A DNA stretch of 64,000 nucleotides from Pseudomonadota bacterium (GTDB lineage Bacteria > Pseudomonadota > Gammaproteobacteria > Burkholderiales > Burkholderiaceae_C): contig JAEZWW010000005.1 in assembly GCA_023442945.1 (NCBI GenBank), positions 62,001-126,000 on the forward strand, given 5' to 3'. The notes beneath the pieces are model-generated. The model saw only the letters and a program-made list of their open reading frames with translations, made no database searches and was not told the DNA's origin. Numbering within the stretch: the first letter of the stretch is position 1; every line of letters begins with the position of its first letter. This document shows, piece by piece, positions 32,337 through 40,938 of the stretch. A program made the translations under genes and the position numbers.

Positions 32337-33953
32337 ATGTCCCACGACAAGATCCTCATCCTCGACTTCGGCTCCCAGGTCACCCAACTGATCGCACGCC
32401 GCGTGCGCGAGGCGCATGTGCTGAGTGAAGTCCATCCTTGTGATGTGAGCAGCGAGTGGGTGCGCGAATACGCCAAGGACGGGCACCTGAAGGGCATCAT
32501 CCTCTCGGGCAGCCACGCCAGCGTGTACGAGGTTGATGACCGCGCGCCGGACGCGGTGTTTGAGTTGGGTGTGCCTGTGCTGGGCATCTGCTACGGCATG
32601 CAGACCATGGCGACGCAGCTGGGTGGCAAGGTGCAGGGGTCGGACCAGCGCGAATTCGGTTATGCCGAAGTGCGCGCGCGCGGCCACACGGATCTGCTGA
32701 AGGACATTGCCGACTTCACCACGCCCGAAGGTCACGGCATGCTCAAAGTGTGGATGAGCCATGGCGACAAGGTGACCGAGTTGCCGCCAGGCTTCAAGCT
32801 CATGGCCAGCACCGACAGCTGCCCCATCGCCGGCATGGCGGACGAAACGCGACATTTCTACGGCGTGCAGTTCCACCCTGAAGTGACCCACACCATTCAA
32901 GGTGCGGCCCTGCTGCAGCGCTTCGTGCGCGACATCTGCGGTGCGAATCCCGACTGGATCATGAAGGACCACATTGAAGAGGCGGTGCAGAAGATCCGCG
33001 AACAGGTGGGCGACGAAGAGGTCATCCTCGGCCTATCGGGCGGGGTGGATTCGTCCGTTGCTGCCGCGCTGATCCACCGCGCCATTGGCGATCAACTGAC
33101 CTGCGTGTTTGTGGATCACGGCCTGCTGCGCCTGAACGAGGGCGACATGGTCATGGACATGTTCGAGGGCAAGCTGCATGCGAAGGTCATTCGCGTGGAC
33201 GCCAGCGAGCTGTTCCTGGGCAAGCTGGCCGGTGTGGCTGACCCGGAGGCCAAGCGCAAGATCATTGGCGGCGAATTCGTCACCGTGTTCAAGCAAGAGG
33301 CCGCCAAGCTCAAGGCCGGGGGTAATGGCGTGAAGGGCGCCACCTTCCTGGCGCAGGGCACGATCTACCCCGACGTCATCGAATCCGGCGGCGCCAAGAG
33401 CAAAAAGGCCGTCACCATCAAGAGCCATCACAACGTGGGTGGTTTGCCGGAGCAGCTCGGCCTGAAACTGCTGGAACCGCTGCGCGACCTGTTCAAGGAC
33501 GAAGTGCGCGAGTTGGGCGTGGCCCTGGGCCTGCCGCCCGAGATGGTCTACCGCCACCCCTTCCCAGGCCCGGGCCTGGGCGTGCGCATCCTGGGCGAAG
33601 TGAAGAAGGAATACGCCGACCTGCTGCGCCGTGCCGACGCCATCTTCATCGAAGAGCTGCGCAACTTCAAAGACGAGGCTACTGGCAAGAGCTGGTACGA
33701 CCTGACCAGCCAGGCCTTCACCGTTTTCCTGCCGGTCAAGAGCGTGGGCGTGATGGGCGACGGCCGCACCTACGACTACGTGGTGGCGCTGCGCGCCGTG
33801 CAAACCAGCGACTTCATGACCGCCGACTGGGCCGAACTGCCTTATGCGCTGCTCAAGAAGGTGTCGGGCCGCGTCATCAACGAAGTGCGCGGCATCAACC
33901 GCGTGACTTACGACGTGAGCAGCAAGCCGCCAGCGACGATTGAGTGGGAGTGA
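32337..33953 (+). CDS. guaA: GMP synthase (glutamine-hydrolysing)
   Basis: A 538-residue GMP synthase that converts XMP to GMP with ATP and glutamine. The N-terminal class I glutamine amidotransferase has the nucleophile Cys in GICYGMQTM (about residue 85) and His/Glu in GVQFHPEV; the ATP-pyrophosphatase domain has the P-loop LSGGVDSSVAA (about residue 232), and the C-terminal XMP-binding dimerisation domain ends with the usual IEWE. Full length, no oddities. guaB, the usual partner, is not in the window. Confidence 0.98.
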   Translation: MSHDKILILDFGSQVTQLIARRVREAHVLSEVHPCDVSSEWVREYAKDGHLKGIILSGSHASVYEVDDRAPDAVFELGVPVLGICYGMQTMATQLGGKVQGSDQREFGYAEVRARGHTDLLKDIADFTTPEGHGMLKVWMSHGDKVTELPPGFKLMASTDSCPIAGMADETRHFYGVQFHPEVTHTIQGAALLQRFVRDICGANPDWIMKDHIEEAVQKIREQVGDEEVILGLSGGVDSSVAAALIHRAIGDQLTCVFVDHGLLRLNEGDMVMDMFEGKLHAKVIRVDASELFLGKLAGVADPEAKRKIIGGEFVTVFKQEAAKLKAGGNGVKGATFLAQGTIYPDVIESGGAKSKKAVTIKSHHNVGGLPEQLGLKLLEPLRDLFKDEVRELGVALGLPPEMVYRHPFPGPGLGVRILGEVKKEYADLLRRADAIFIEELRNFKDEATGKSWYDLTSQAFTVFLPVKSVGVMGDGRTYDYVVALRAVQTSDFMTADWAELPYALLKKVSGRVINEVRGINRVTYDVSSKPPATIEWE

Positions 33954-34022
33954 CTCCCTCTCGTCGGTACACACCTGGGGTAGAGTATTGATCAACTTCT
34001 TTTCTAGATCGAGATACTGCCC

Positions 34023-34826
34023 ATGAACGCCTTCGCCCGCCTCACTTGCTTCACCTTCGCCGCCAGCGCATCCGCCGTTGCTGCTGCACAGACACTGGCC
34101 CCCCACGCCTTTTCGCTCAAAGGAGGGCAGGGGCAGACGGTGGTGTTGGCACCGACGGCCGACGACAAAGGTGCGTTGGTGCAGATCAAGGGCGTCAACA
34201 ATCCGGTGGATGGGGTCGTCTTTCTGGCCGAGAAGGTGGTGGAGGGCGAGCGCGTGGCCTACCGCACGCAACTGGACGGTCGCAGCTGGAACCTGCTGCG
34301 CACCGAAGACCAGCGCGGCTGGATGCGCGCCACGGCCTACCTGCCAGGCGTGCGGGATGGCGTGGCGCTGGGCTACGACGAGCGTGCGGCGAAAGCCTTG
34401 AACCTGACGGCGCTCAAGGCCGAATACGACAAGCAAAAGAAGGCTGGCGTACAAGAAAAGCTGTCGCGTTTCGACCGCCCCGCCGCTGAAGCTGCCCAGC
34501 AAAAGGCGCTGGCGAGTACCGACGCTACGGCCAGCCAGGCCTGTGGCACACCGGTCAAAACGATGGTGAACTGGTCCGCGCTGAAGGACGACCAACTGCA
34601 GCGCCTGAGCATTTCCGGCTTCTGCGGCACGGTCGCCAACGCCGTGCGTTCGCTGTGCAGCAGCGACGCGGCCTTCAAGGCGCAGGCCGGCAAGAGCGGG
34701 CAAATCCAGTGCCAGTTTGGCGACAAGCTGAACCTGCGCCGCGAGGGCGCACAGCTGGTCTTCACCACGCAGGAAAGTGCGCCCAACCAGGACGATTTCG
34801 CCCTGCAGTTTCTGCGCAACCAGTAA
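34023..34826 (+). CDS. Secreted protein of unknown function
   Basis: A 267-residue protein with a Sec signal peptide (MNAFARLTCFTFAASASAVAAAQ). The mature part has four Cys (SQACGTP, GFCGTV, SLCSS, IQCQF), which could form two disulfides in the periplasm. I do not recognise a domain. Composition is ordinary. It follows guaA by 69 bases with its own likely promoter and ends at a strong hairpin. Confidence 0.7.
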   Translation: MNAFARLTCFTFAASASAVAAAQTLAPHAFSLKGGQGQTVVLAPTADDKGALVQIKGVNNPVDGVVFLAEKVVEGERVAYRTQLDGRSWNLLRTEDQRGWMRATAYLPGVRDGVALGYDERAAKALNLTALKAEYDKQKKAGVQEKLSRFDRPAAEAAQQKALASTDATASQACGTPVKTMVNWSALKDDQLQRLSISGFCGTVANAVRSLCSSDAAFKAQAGKSGQIQCQFGDKLNLRREGAQLVFTTQESAPNQDDFALQFLRNQ

Positions 34827-34865
34827 GACGGGCTGATCGACGCGCTGGGGCGAAAACTCCGCCAA

Positions 34866-34890
34866 GGCCACTCGGCCGTGCCGAGTGGCC
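34866..34890. terminator. Perfect 11-bp hairpin after the secreted-protein gene
   Basis: GGCCACTCGGC (34866-34876) and GCCGAGTGGCC (34880-34890) around a 3-base loop, 40 bases past the stop codon. No U-run follows, so termination is likely but not certain. Confidence 0.55.
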
Positions 34891-34924
34891 GTTGCTCGAC
34901 ACAACGATCCCATCCGCACTGCAC

Positions 34925-34953
34925 TTGACAGGTTGTCTACCGACTAGTAGAGT
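34925..34953 (+). promoter_or_regulatory. tetR promoter with overlapping operator
   Basis: TTGACA (34925-34930), a 17-base spacer and TAGAGT (34948-34953) make a good promoter. The spacer and -10 box are covered by the inverted repeat TCTACCGACTAGTAGA (34936-34951). A close variant lies before the membrane-protein gene at 35662, pointing to self-regulation of the TetR gene. Confidence 0.65.
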
Positions 34954-35014
34954 TGCAGGCATTGTGAAGCACCCGTTCACCCCATAAACGCCTATCTCCT
35001 CTGCCGCTTGCACC

Positions 35015-35605
35015 ATGCCAACGGACCTGTCACCCAAAGCCGCCGAGATCGCCGCGCACGCCCGTGCGCTCTTGGCTGCGGGCGGCTATAACGGCTTCAG
35101 TTACGCCGACATTGCCGACCGTGTGCACATCAGCAAAGCCAGCATTCACCACCATTTCCCCAGCAAGGCGCGCTTGGTGGAGGTGGTGGTCGCCCAGTAC
35201 CGAGCCGAAGCGCGCGAAGGGCTGAGCGCGCTAAGCCACCAGTGGGCCGATCCCCTGGCAGCGCTGACCGCGCTGGTCGACTTCTGGGCAGACTGCCTGC
35301 AGAACGGCGCGCTGTCTTTTTGCGTTTGCGCCATGTTGGCCAGCGAATTGCCCATGGTCCCCCAGGAAGTCGCGGCCGAGGTGCGTGGCCACTTTGAAGA
35401 CCTGACGGATTGGGTGGGCGGCCTGTTGCAGCAGGCGGCGGCGCAGGGCCAGTTGCAACTGCGCGGCGACCTTGCGGTGGAAGCGGGCGCGATCGTTGCC
35501 GCCATCCATGGCGCGATGGTGTCGGTCCGCGCGTTTGACCGTCCGTCGCTGTTTCAACAACTGGCACAGACCGCGATCGACCGCCTGGATTGGCGCATGC
35601 ATTGA
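35015..35605 (+). CDS. TetR/AcrR family transcriptional regulator
   Basis: A 196-residue repressor. The N-terminal helix-turn-helix is GGYNGFSYADIADRVHISKASIHHHFPSKARLVEVVV (about residues 25-61); the C-terminal ligand domain is divergent. Its own promoter contains a palindrome repeated before the next gene, so it probably represses itself and the membrane protein encoded downstream. The ligand is unknown. Confidence 0.92.
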   Translation: MPTDLSPKAAEIAAHARALLAAGGYNGFSYADIADRVHISKASIHHHFPSKARLVEVVVAQYRAEAREGLSALSHQWADPLAALTALVDFWADCLQNGALSFCVCAMLASELPMVPQEVAAEVRGHFEDLTDWVGGLLQQAAAQGQLQLRGDLAVEAGAIVAAIHGAMVSVRAFDRPSLFQQLAQTAIDRLDWRMH

Positions 35606-35661
35606 AGCGTTGACGAGTTTCGTCTCGCGCGATGTCATCGCGCATTTTTTTGATCCTGCAA

Positions 35662-35677
35662 TCTACCTACTGATAGG
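35662..35677 (+). promoter_or_regulatory. Second TetR operator-like site
   Basis: TCTACCTACTGATAGG matches the site at 34936-34951 at 12 of 16 positions. It lies between a weak -35 (TTGATC, 35650) and a weak -10 upstream of the four-helix membrane protein gene. Confidence 0.55.
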
Positions 35678-35794
35678 GAGACAAAAACACCATCAAGCCT
35701 CACTTCCGCGCGCGCCAATGGCGCGCCATAACACGCTTTTCCCGGCGTGAGTACCGCTCCCGCTCCCTTCTTTCACCCAGCGAAAAAAAATCCC

Positions 35795-36298
35795 ATGCCC
35801 AACCCTCTGTCCACCCTCGGCATCGTCCACACCCTGATCAGCCTCATCGCGGTCGCCGCCGGCCTCTACCTGTTCCTGCGCTACCGACGCATCGACGTCT
35901 CGACGGGGGCAGGCAAGGTCTACCTCGTCACCCTGGTGCTGACGTCGCTCACCTCGTTCGGTCTGTCCAGCACCGGCGGTTTCAATCCCGGCCATGTCAT
36001 CGCCATCCTGGCGCTGGTCGCCGCGCTGGGCGGCACGTTGGCGCCGCACCTCGCGTTTCTGGGGCGGCTGCGTCCGTACCTGTCGGCGTTCGGCCTGGCG
36101 GCCAGCTACTTCCTGCTGAACGTGCCAGCCATCAACGAGACGCTGTCGCGCCTGCCGCCCAGCCACCCGATCGGCAACGGCCCCGAATCGCCCGTGGTGC
36201 AGAGCACCGTGCTGGCGTGGCTGGTGATCTTCATCGTCGGGGCGATCGCCCAGCAATGGATGATCCACCGCGAACAGCAAGCACCACGCCGCGCCTGA
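35795..36298 (+). CDS. Four-helix membrane protein of unknown function
   Basis: A 167-residue integral membrane protein with about four transmembrane segments (roughly residues 8-28, 42-58, 66-85, 135-155). I do not recognise the family. The start at 35795 gives a short N-terminus before the first helix; a GTG at 35747 in the same frame would add 16 residues. It probably belongs to the TetR regulon by its shared operator-like site and may be a stress or export protein, which is inference. Confidence 0.7.
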   Translation: MPNPLSTLGIVHTLISLIAVAAGLYLFLRYRRIDVSTGAGKVYLVTLVLTSLTSFGLSSTGGFNPGHVIAILALVAALGGTLAPHLAFLGRLRPYLSAFGLAASYFLLNVPAINETLSRLPPSHPIGNGPESPVVQSTVLAWLVIFIVGAIAQQWMIHREQQAPRRA

Positions 36299-36659
36299 CG
36301 CGGGCCCACCAAGGCAAGCCAAGCCCATTGCCAGACGATCACCCCATGCGACTCCCTGGCTTCTGGTGCGAATGGGCTTGCGAAGTCGGCGGGAACGCCC
36401 GCTGTGACGGCCCCGTCAGCCAACGCAGCGTCAGCGGCCGCGCCAAACCCAGTCGGAGCGCGCTACGATCCCCCTGGTCGACGGTAGGGCTGAGCGGTGT
36501 CGGCACCGCGCCGATCGCGCCGCGACCATGACCAGCAGAAGGGCGGTGCTGACGACGTGGTCGTCAAGACCTCACTGGAACCCCACTGACTCATCCGACT
36601 TGGGGTAGAAGAGGGGTGAACGGATGCCGGCACATCGCCCCTCACCTTGAAAGGCGCGC
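36299..36659. other. Gene-free region with a 10-bp inverted repeat
   Basis: About 360 bases without a convincing gene. The arms CAAGCCCATT (36320-36329) and AATGGGCTTG (36371-36380) are perfect inverses 41 bases apart. No dispersed-repeat copy is present. Confidence 0.4.
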
Positions 36660-37283
36660 GTGACAGACCAGTTTTCTCTCTTTGGAGGGCCATCGGAATT
36701 GCCGGAAGCCCCTCGCTTGGCACGGCCTGCCCCTGGCCACACGTGCGATCTTTTCTTCGCCGTTCAGCCTGAGCCCAAGGATGCCGAGCGCATTGGTGCG
36801 CAGGCCGACGCGGTGCGCCAAGCGCTGGGTCTTCGCGGCGGAGCGGTCATCGGCCCACCGCGTCTGCACGTCTCCTTGCGTGGATTGGGCAGCTACGACG
36901 CGCCGCCAGAAGCCCTGTTGAGATGTGCACTGGCGGCCGCCGCAAGCGTTCGGCTGGCGCCGTTCGAGGTGACGTTCGACCAACTCATGAGCTTTGGGCG
37001 CGCCAACCGCCAGGTCGAGGCCCGTCCCTTGGTGTGGACCAACACCCACACAGCACCCGATTGGCAGGCCTTGCACCAGCGCCTGGGCATCGCCCTGGCG
37101 GACGCGGGGGTGTCGATCAAGCCGGCCTTTCAGCCGCACATGAGCTTGTCGTGGCACAAGGCCTGGGTACAGCCGCAAGCCTGCGAGCCGCTGCGCTGGA
37201 CCGCGCGGCGCTTCGTGCTGATCTGGAGCCACGTGAAGAAGACGCGCTACGAGCGCGCGGGCGAATGGCCGCTCACCGCCTGA
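36660..37283 (+). CDS. 2'-5' RNA ligase/cyclic phosphodiesterase family protein
   Basis: A 207-residue protein of the 2H phosphoesterase superfamily. The two catalytic motifs are H70-V-S-L and HMSL in QPHMSLSWH (about residue 160). The E. coli relative ThpR seals 2'-5' RNA bonds and opens 2',3'-cyclic phosphates; the native substrate here is unknown. It begins with GTG at 36660; the first ~28 residues are an extension rich in Pro. It is convergent with the SixA-like gene. Confidence 0.85.
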   Translation: MTDQFSLFGGPSELPEAPRLARPAPGHTCDLFFAVQPEPKDAERIGAQADAVRQALGLRGGAVIGPPRLHVSLRGLGSYDAPPEALLRCALAAAASVRLAPFEVTFDQLMSFGRANRQVEARPLVWTNTHTAPDWQALHQRLGIALADAGVSIKPAFQPHMSLSWHKAWVQPQACEPLRWTARRFVLIWSHVKKTRYERAGEWPLTA

Positions 37284-37429
37284 CGGGTGCGGGCAGCAAA
37301 ACGCGCTGCGCCTTGCGCTCTTTGGCAGCCATCAGGCGTTGACAGAACCCCGACCACCACGAACCGACACCGCGACCGGCACGGGCCACGCGTCAGGGAA
37401 GCCTGTCATCGGTCCAGCCGCCGCGCAGG

Positions 37430-37969
37430 TCAACCGATCCCGGTCGCCTCATCCCCCGCCAACAGCTGCTGCGGCACCTGCCGCAAGTGCCAACCGCCAC
37501 GCGCCGGCTCGAAGACCCACACCACGTCAAAGCGCTCGCCCGGCCAGGCGGGTGGCACCTCCGCCTTGGGCGCAATGGCCTGTGCCAGCGCGGGGATACG
37601 TTCGTGCGACCAAGCGATCAGCACCACGCCGTCCAACGCGTGACAGAACTTGGCGGCCTGGTCGACCTGTGTCTTCATCAGGTTCGCTTCGATCGGCAAG
37701 CCCATGGCCTGGGACAGCGGCGTCAGCGTCTGGCGCGTGCGGCGGCTGTCGTCGGGCGCGCTGCGGTCAAAGCGCTCGGACACCAGGTGCGTCGGCACGC
37801 GGATGCCGTCCGCGTAGGGGTGCTGAAAGAAGCGGATCAGCGCCCCCGCGCGCTGCCAGCCGCGCACGCTGAGCGAATGCTCGTCCAGCTTACCGCGCCG
37901 GCGCACACCTTGCACGCGTTGGGGAATGGGTTTTTCGGCGTGGCGGATGAGCAGGATCTGATCGGGCAT
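37430..37969 (-). CDS. Histidine phosphatase family protein (SixA-like)
   Basis: A 179-residue protein with the phosphohistidine motif LLIRHAEKP near the N-terminus (R9, H10) and a second conserved His in IAWSHERIP. SixA removes phosphate from His in phosphorelay proteins; other family members act on small molecules, so the substrate is open. The start at 37969 was chosen because the motif begins there and earlier codons look non-coding. Confidence 0.8.
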   Translation of the reverse strand: MPDQILLIRHAEKPIPQRVQGVRRRGKLDEHSLSVRGWQRAGALIRFFQHPYADGIRVPTHLVSERFDRSAPDDSRRTRQTLTPLSQAMGLPIEANLMKTQVDQAAKFCHALDGVVLIAWSHERIPALAQAIAPKAEVPPAWPGERFDVVWVFEPARGGWHLRQVPQQLLAGDEATGIG

Positions 37970-38397
37970 GGGGTGGCTTGGTAGAGCAGGGCGGAGGGCA
38001 AAACACCGCACCGGGCACAGCATCGGTCGCTGGCCACCATTCTGCCCACCGACCCTGGGTGCGCCAAGCCTGCGCAGGTGCCGGCCTGGTGGCGCGCACG
38101 TCGGCGCCCCGACAGGCGTGGGGCGTGGCGCAGTCTGCCGACGGCGGTACGCACTGCGTCGACGGGCTTTGGGTTCAGTCTATTTGCTACAAATAGAGTA
38201 GCTGCCCGTGCAGATGGTTCTAGGGCCACAGGCCTGTTTTATTCAAATTTCAGGTTCGACGCCCAAGCTGCCTCCTTCGCGCCAGCATTGGTCTGGCCTG
38301 CCCACGGGCGCCATCAGCCGCCTTGGCTGCGCGCCCACCGTCTTGCGCCACAATGCCTTTCCCCGTGCGCCATCGCACTGCCGGGCCGCCCACCACC
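37970..38397. other. Gene-free intergenic region with one repeat copy
   Basis: About 430 bases between divergent genes. Apart from the dispersed-repeat copy at 38181-38252 nothing gene-like was seen; it presumably holds promoters for both sides. Confidence 0.4.
38181..38252 (-). repeat. Dispersed repeat, copy 11
   Basis: Inverted copy: GAGTAGCTGCCCGTGCAGA followed by TGGTTCTAGGGCCACAGGCC, about 150 bases before the PaiB-like gene. Confidence 0.85.
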
Positions 38398-39060
38398 ATG
38401 TACCTGCCCCCTTACTTCGCCAGCCGCGACCCCGCCCAGGCCGCGCGGCTGATGCGCGAACACCCGTTCGCCAGCCTGATCACGACCGATGACGAAGGTT
38501 TGCCTTACGTCACGCACCTGCCGCTGCACTTGCAGGACGCGGGGGCGGCGGAAGGGCATTTCACGCTGCTCGGCCACGTGGCGCGGCCCAACCCGCAGTG
38601 GCGGCATTTGCAGGCGCGGCCGCGCGCGGTGGTCACGTTCTTGGGCCCGCACGCCTATATGTCGCCCAGCGTCTACCCCGACCTGGCGCGCGTGCCGACC
38701 TGGAATTACCTGGCCGTGCACGCCACGGTGACGGCGCGCCTGTTGGACGCGGACGACGCGCAAGGCAAGGACGATCTGCTGAAAAGCCTGATCGGCGACC
38801 ACGAGCCCGCGTACGCCGCCCAGTGGCGTGCCATGGACCCGGAACTGGCGGGCAAGCTGCTGCAAGGCATCACCGCGTTCGAGCTGACGGTGACCGACTG
38901 GCAGTGCAAACTCAAGCTGAACCAGCACCGCAAAGAGTCGCACGCCGCCATGCACGCGGCCTACCTGGCGGGCAGCCCGGACGAACGCGCGCTGGGCGGC
39001 TGGATGGACGACTTGGGCATGACCGCACCTGCGGCGGCGCCCGATAAAGGAGTGGCGTGA
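38398..39060 (+). CDS. PaiB-like FMN-binding protein
   Basis: A 220-residue protein of the PaiB family (FMN-binding split barrel). The N-terminus MYLPPYFASRDPAQAARLMREHPFASLIT is characteristic, as is FLGPHAYMSPSVY. Bacillus PaiB is described as a negative regulator of sporulation and protease genes, but in proteobacteria the family is more often an uncharacterised flavin protein, so a regulatory role should not be assumed. It overlaps the next start by one base. Confidence 0.88.
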   Translation: MYLPPYFASRDPAQAARLMREHPFASLITTDDEGLPYVTHLPLHLQDAGAAEGHFTLLGHVARPNPQWRHLQARPRAVVTFLGPHAYMSPSVYPDLARVPTWNYLAVHATVTARLLDADDAQGKDDLLKSLIGDHEPAYAAQWRAMDPELAGKLLQGITAFELTVTDWQCKLKLNQHRKESHAAMHAAYLAGSPDERALGGWMDDLGMTAPAAAPDKGVA

Positions 39061-39287
39061 TGCGTGGCATGAGCTTGCTGGGCCTGGTGATCGTCGCCCT
39101 GGTGATCGGTTTGCTGATCAAGAAACAGACCGTCGCCAGCCGCGACGCCACGGCGGTGATGGGCGTGCCCGCGTCCGCCCCCCAGGGCAATGTGCGCGAA
39201 CAGAGCCAGCAGGTCCAGCAGCAGTACAAGCAGGCGCTGGAAGGCGCGCTGAACCAGCCGCGGCCCGAGCCGGACGACGCCAAGTGA
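39060..39287 (+). CDS. Small single-pass membrane protein
   Basis: A 75-residue protein: one transmembrane segment (about residues 5-21) and a polar, Gln-rich tail (SQQVQQQYKQALEGALNQ). The start at 39060 has AAGGAG 7 bases upstream and overlaps the paiB stop, so it is translationally coupled. Function unknown. Confidence 0.65.
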   Translation: MRGMSLLGLVIVALVIGLLIKKQTVASRDATAVMGVPASAPQGNVREQSQQVQQQYKQALEGALNQPRPEPDDAK

Positions 39288-39307
39288 ATGGGCTATTGCA
39301 GGCCTGT

Positions 39308-39370
39308 TTCTGAAAGAAATCGGCCTGCATCCCTACAACCACCTGCGCGACCAGCTATGAATAGTGAAGC
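39308..39370 (+). repeat. Dispersed repeat, copy 12, carrying the start codon of the tadA fusion
   Basis: Copy ending GCGCGACCAGCTATGAATAG. The ATG within AGCTATG is the start codon of the tadA-dehalogenase fusion, so the repeat supplies the translation start and leaves no evident Shine-Dalgarno. Confidence 0.8.
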
Positions 39371-40799
39371 GGTGTCGGCGCCCCTTGGCGCCACGGTGAC
39401 CGACGACGCACAGGCCATGCGGCTGGCCTTGGACCAGGCGCGCCACGCGGCGGCGGCGGGCGAAGTGCCGGTTGGCGCCGTGTTGGTCGATGCGGCGGGC
39501 ACGGTCATCGCCACCGGCCGCAACGCGCCGATCGGCGGGCACGACCCCACCGCGCACGCCGAGATCGCCGCGCTGCGGGCCGGGGCCGCTGCACGCGGCA
39601 ACTACCGGCTGGACGGCTGCACGCTGTTCGTCACGCTGGAGCCTTGCACCATGTGCGCCGGCGCCATGCTGCACGCGCGGCTGGCGCGGGTGGTCTACGG
39701 CGCGCCCGACGCCAAAACCGGCGCCGCCGGATCGGTGCTGAACCCCTTTGCCGACACCCGCCTGAACCACCAGACGCAGGTGCAAGGCGGCGTCTTGGCC
39801 GACGAGTGCGCGGCGCTGCTGCGCGACTTCTTCCAGCCGCGCCGCGTCAACAGCGCGCCACTGCGCGACGACGCGTTGCGCACGCCCCAGGCGCGCTTTG
39901 CCGATCTGCCCGGCTACCCCTGGGCGCCGCAGCACGTCAGCGACTTGCCCGCCTTGAACGGGCTGCGCATGGCTTACCTGGACGAAGGCGCGACCCCGGC
40001 CAGCGCGGGCGGTGCAGGGCAGAGCGCCCCCACGCAACGCACCTGGCTGTGCCTGCACGGCAACCCGACGTGGAGCTACCTGTACCGCCACCAGATCCCG
40101 GTCTGGCTGGCGGCCGGCGACCGCGTGGTCGCGCCCGATCTGATCGGCTTTGGCCAAAGCGACAAGCCCAAGAAAGACAGCGCGCACAGCTTCTCTTGGC
40201 ACCGCCAGGTGCTGCTGGAATTCATCGAGCGGCTGGACCTGCGCCGCGTCATCCTGGTGGTGCAGGACTGGGGCGGCCTGCTGGGCCTGACGTTGCCCAT
40301 GGCTGCGCCTGCGCGCTACGCCGGCCTGTTCGTCATGAACACGCTGCTGGCCACGGGCGAGGCGCCGCTGTCTGGCGGCTTTCTGGCCTGGCGCGAGATG
40401 TGCCGCAAGAACCCCGGCTTCGACATCGCGCGGCTGATGGCGCGCGGCCACCCGCAGCTCACCCCCGCCGAATGCGCGGCGTACGACGCGCCCTTTCCCG
40501 ACGCCGGCCACCGCGCCGCCACGCGCGCCTTCCCGCCCATGGTGCCCGAGCACGCGGAAGCCGACGGCGCCGCCGTTTCGCGCCAGGCGCAAAGCTTTTG
40601 GCGCGAGCACTGGCAGGGCCGCAGCTTGATGGCCATCGGCCAGCGCGACCCGGTGCTGGGCGAGCCGGTGGTGCGCGCGCTGCACGCTGGCTTGCGCGGC
40701 TGCCCCGCGCCCTGGCTGTTGCCAGACACTGGCCACTTCGTGCCCGAAGCGGGGCCGGTGCTGGCTGAGCGCGCGCTGCGCCATTTTGACGGCGTGTGA
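39357..40799 (+). CDS. tadA: Fusion of tRNA adenosine deaminase TadA and a haloalkane-dehalogenase-like hydrolase
   Basis: A 480-residue two-domain protein in one frame. Residues ~18-165 are TadA: HAE (67-69) and PCTMC (96-100) form the zinc/catalytic site that converts A34 to inosine in tRNA-Arg. Residues ~175-480 are an alpha/beta hydrolase like haloalkane dehalogenase DhlA: oxyanion HGNPTWS (234-240), nucleophile D304 with the halide-binding W305 (VVQDWGG), acid D431 in GQRDPVLG and H460. All catalytic residues of both parts are present. The start at 39357 lies in a dispersed repeat; longer readings add only repeat-coded residues. ldcA follows. No frameshift or stop separates the domains. 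Confidence 0.9.
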   Translation: MNSEAVSAPLGATVTDDAQAMRLALDQARHAAAAGEVPVGAVLVDAAGTVIATGRNAPIGGHDPTAHAEIAALRAGAAARGNYRLDGCTLFVTLEPCTMCAGAMLHARLARVVYGAPDAKTGAAGSVLNPFADTRLNHQTQVQGGVLADECAALLRDFFQPRRVNSAPLRDDALRTPQARFADLPGYPWAPQHVSDLPALNGLRMAYLDEGATPASAGGAGQSAPTQRTWLCLHGNPTWSYLYRHQIPVWLAAGDRVVAPDLIGFGQSDKPKKDSAHSFSWHRQVLLEFIERLDLRRVILVVQDWGGLLGLTLPMAAPARYAGLFVMNTLLATGEAPLSGGFLAWREMCRKNPGFDIARLMARGHPQLTPAECAAYDAPFPDAGHRAATRAFPPMVPEHAEADGAAVSRQAQSFWREHWQGRSLMAIGQRDPVLGEPVVRALHAGLRGCPAPWLLPDTGHFVPEAGPVLAERALRHFDGV

Positions 40800-40845
40800 A
40801 GGGCGCGCGCCGGCACGGCGCCCCGCCGCTGCGCCGCATGCGCGT

Positions 40846-40851
40846 TAGAAT
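40846..40851 (+). promoter_or_regulatory. Candidate -10 TAGAAT before ldcA, separated from it by a repeat
   Basis: TAGAAT precedes a dispersed-repeat copy, which would then lie in the 5' untranslated region of ldcA (start 40939). Confidence 0.35.
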
Positions 40852-40853
40852 GT

Positions 40854-40916
40854 CTACAAATTTGATAGCTGCCCGCGCAGATCTTTCTAGGGCTGGCGGC
40901 CGTTTTGACCAAAAAA
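40854..40916 (-). repeat. Dispersed repeat, copy 13
   Basis: Inverted copy reading TTTGATAGCTGCCCGCGCAG followed by ATCTTTCTAGGGC, placed between the tadA fusion gene and ldcA. Confidence 0.83.
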
Positions 40917-40938
40917 AAAGTAACCGCACCCTACCGCT

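Noticed and set aside
33033..34919. A 628-codon minus-strand frame opposite guaA and the secreted-protein gene
   Set aside because: It spans two well-supported plus-strand genes and has no motifs.
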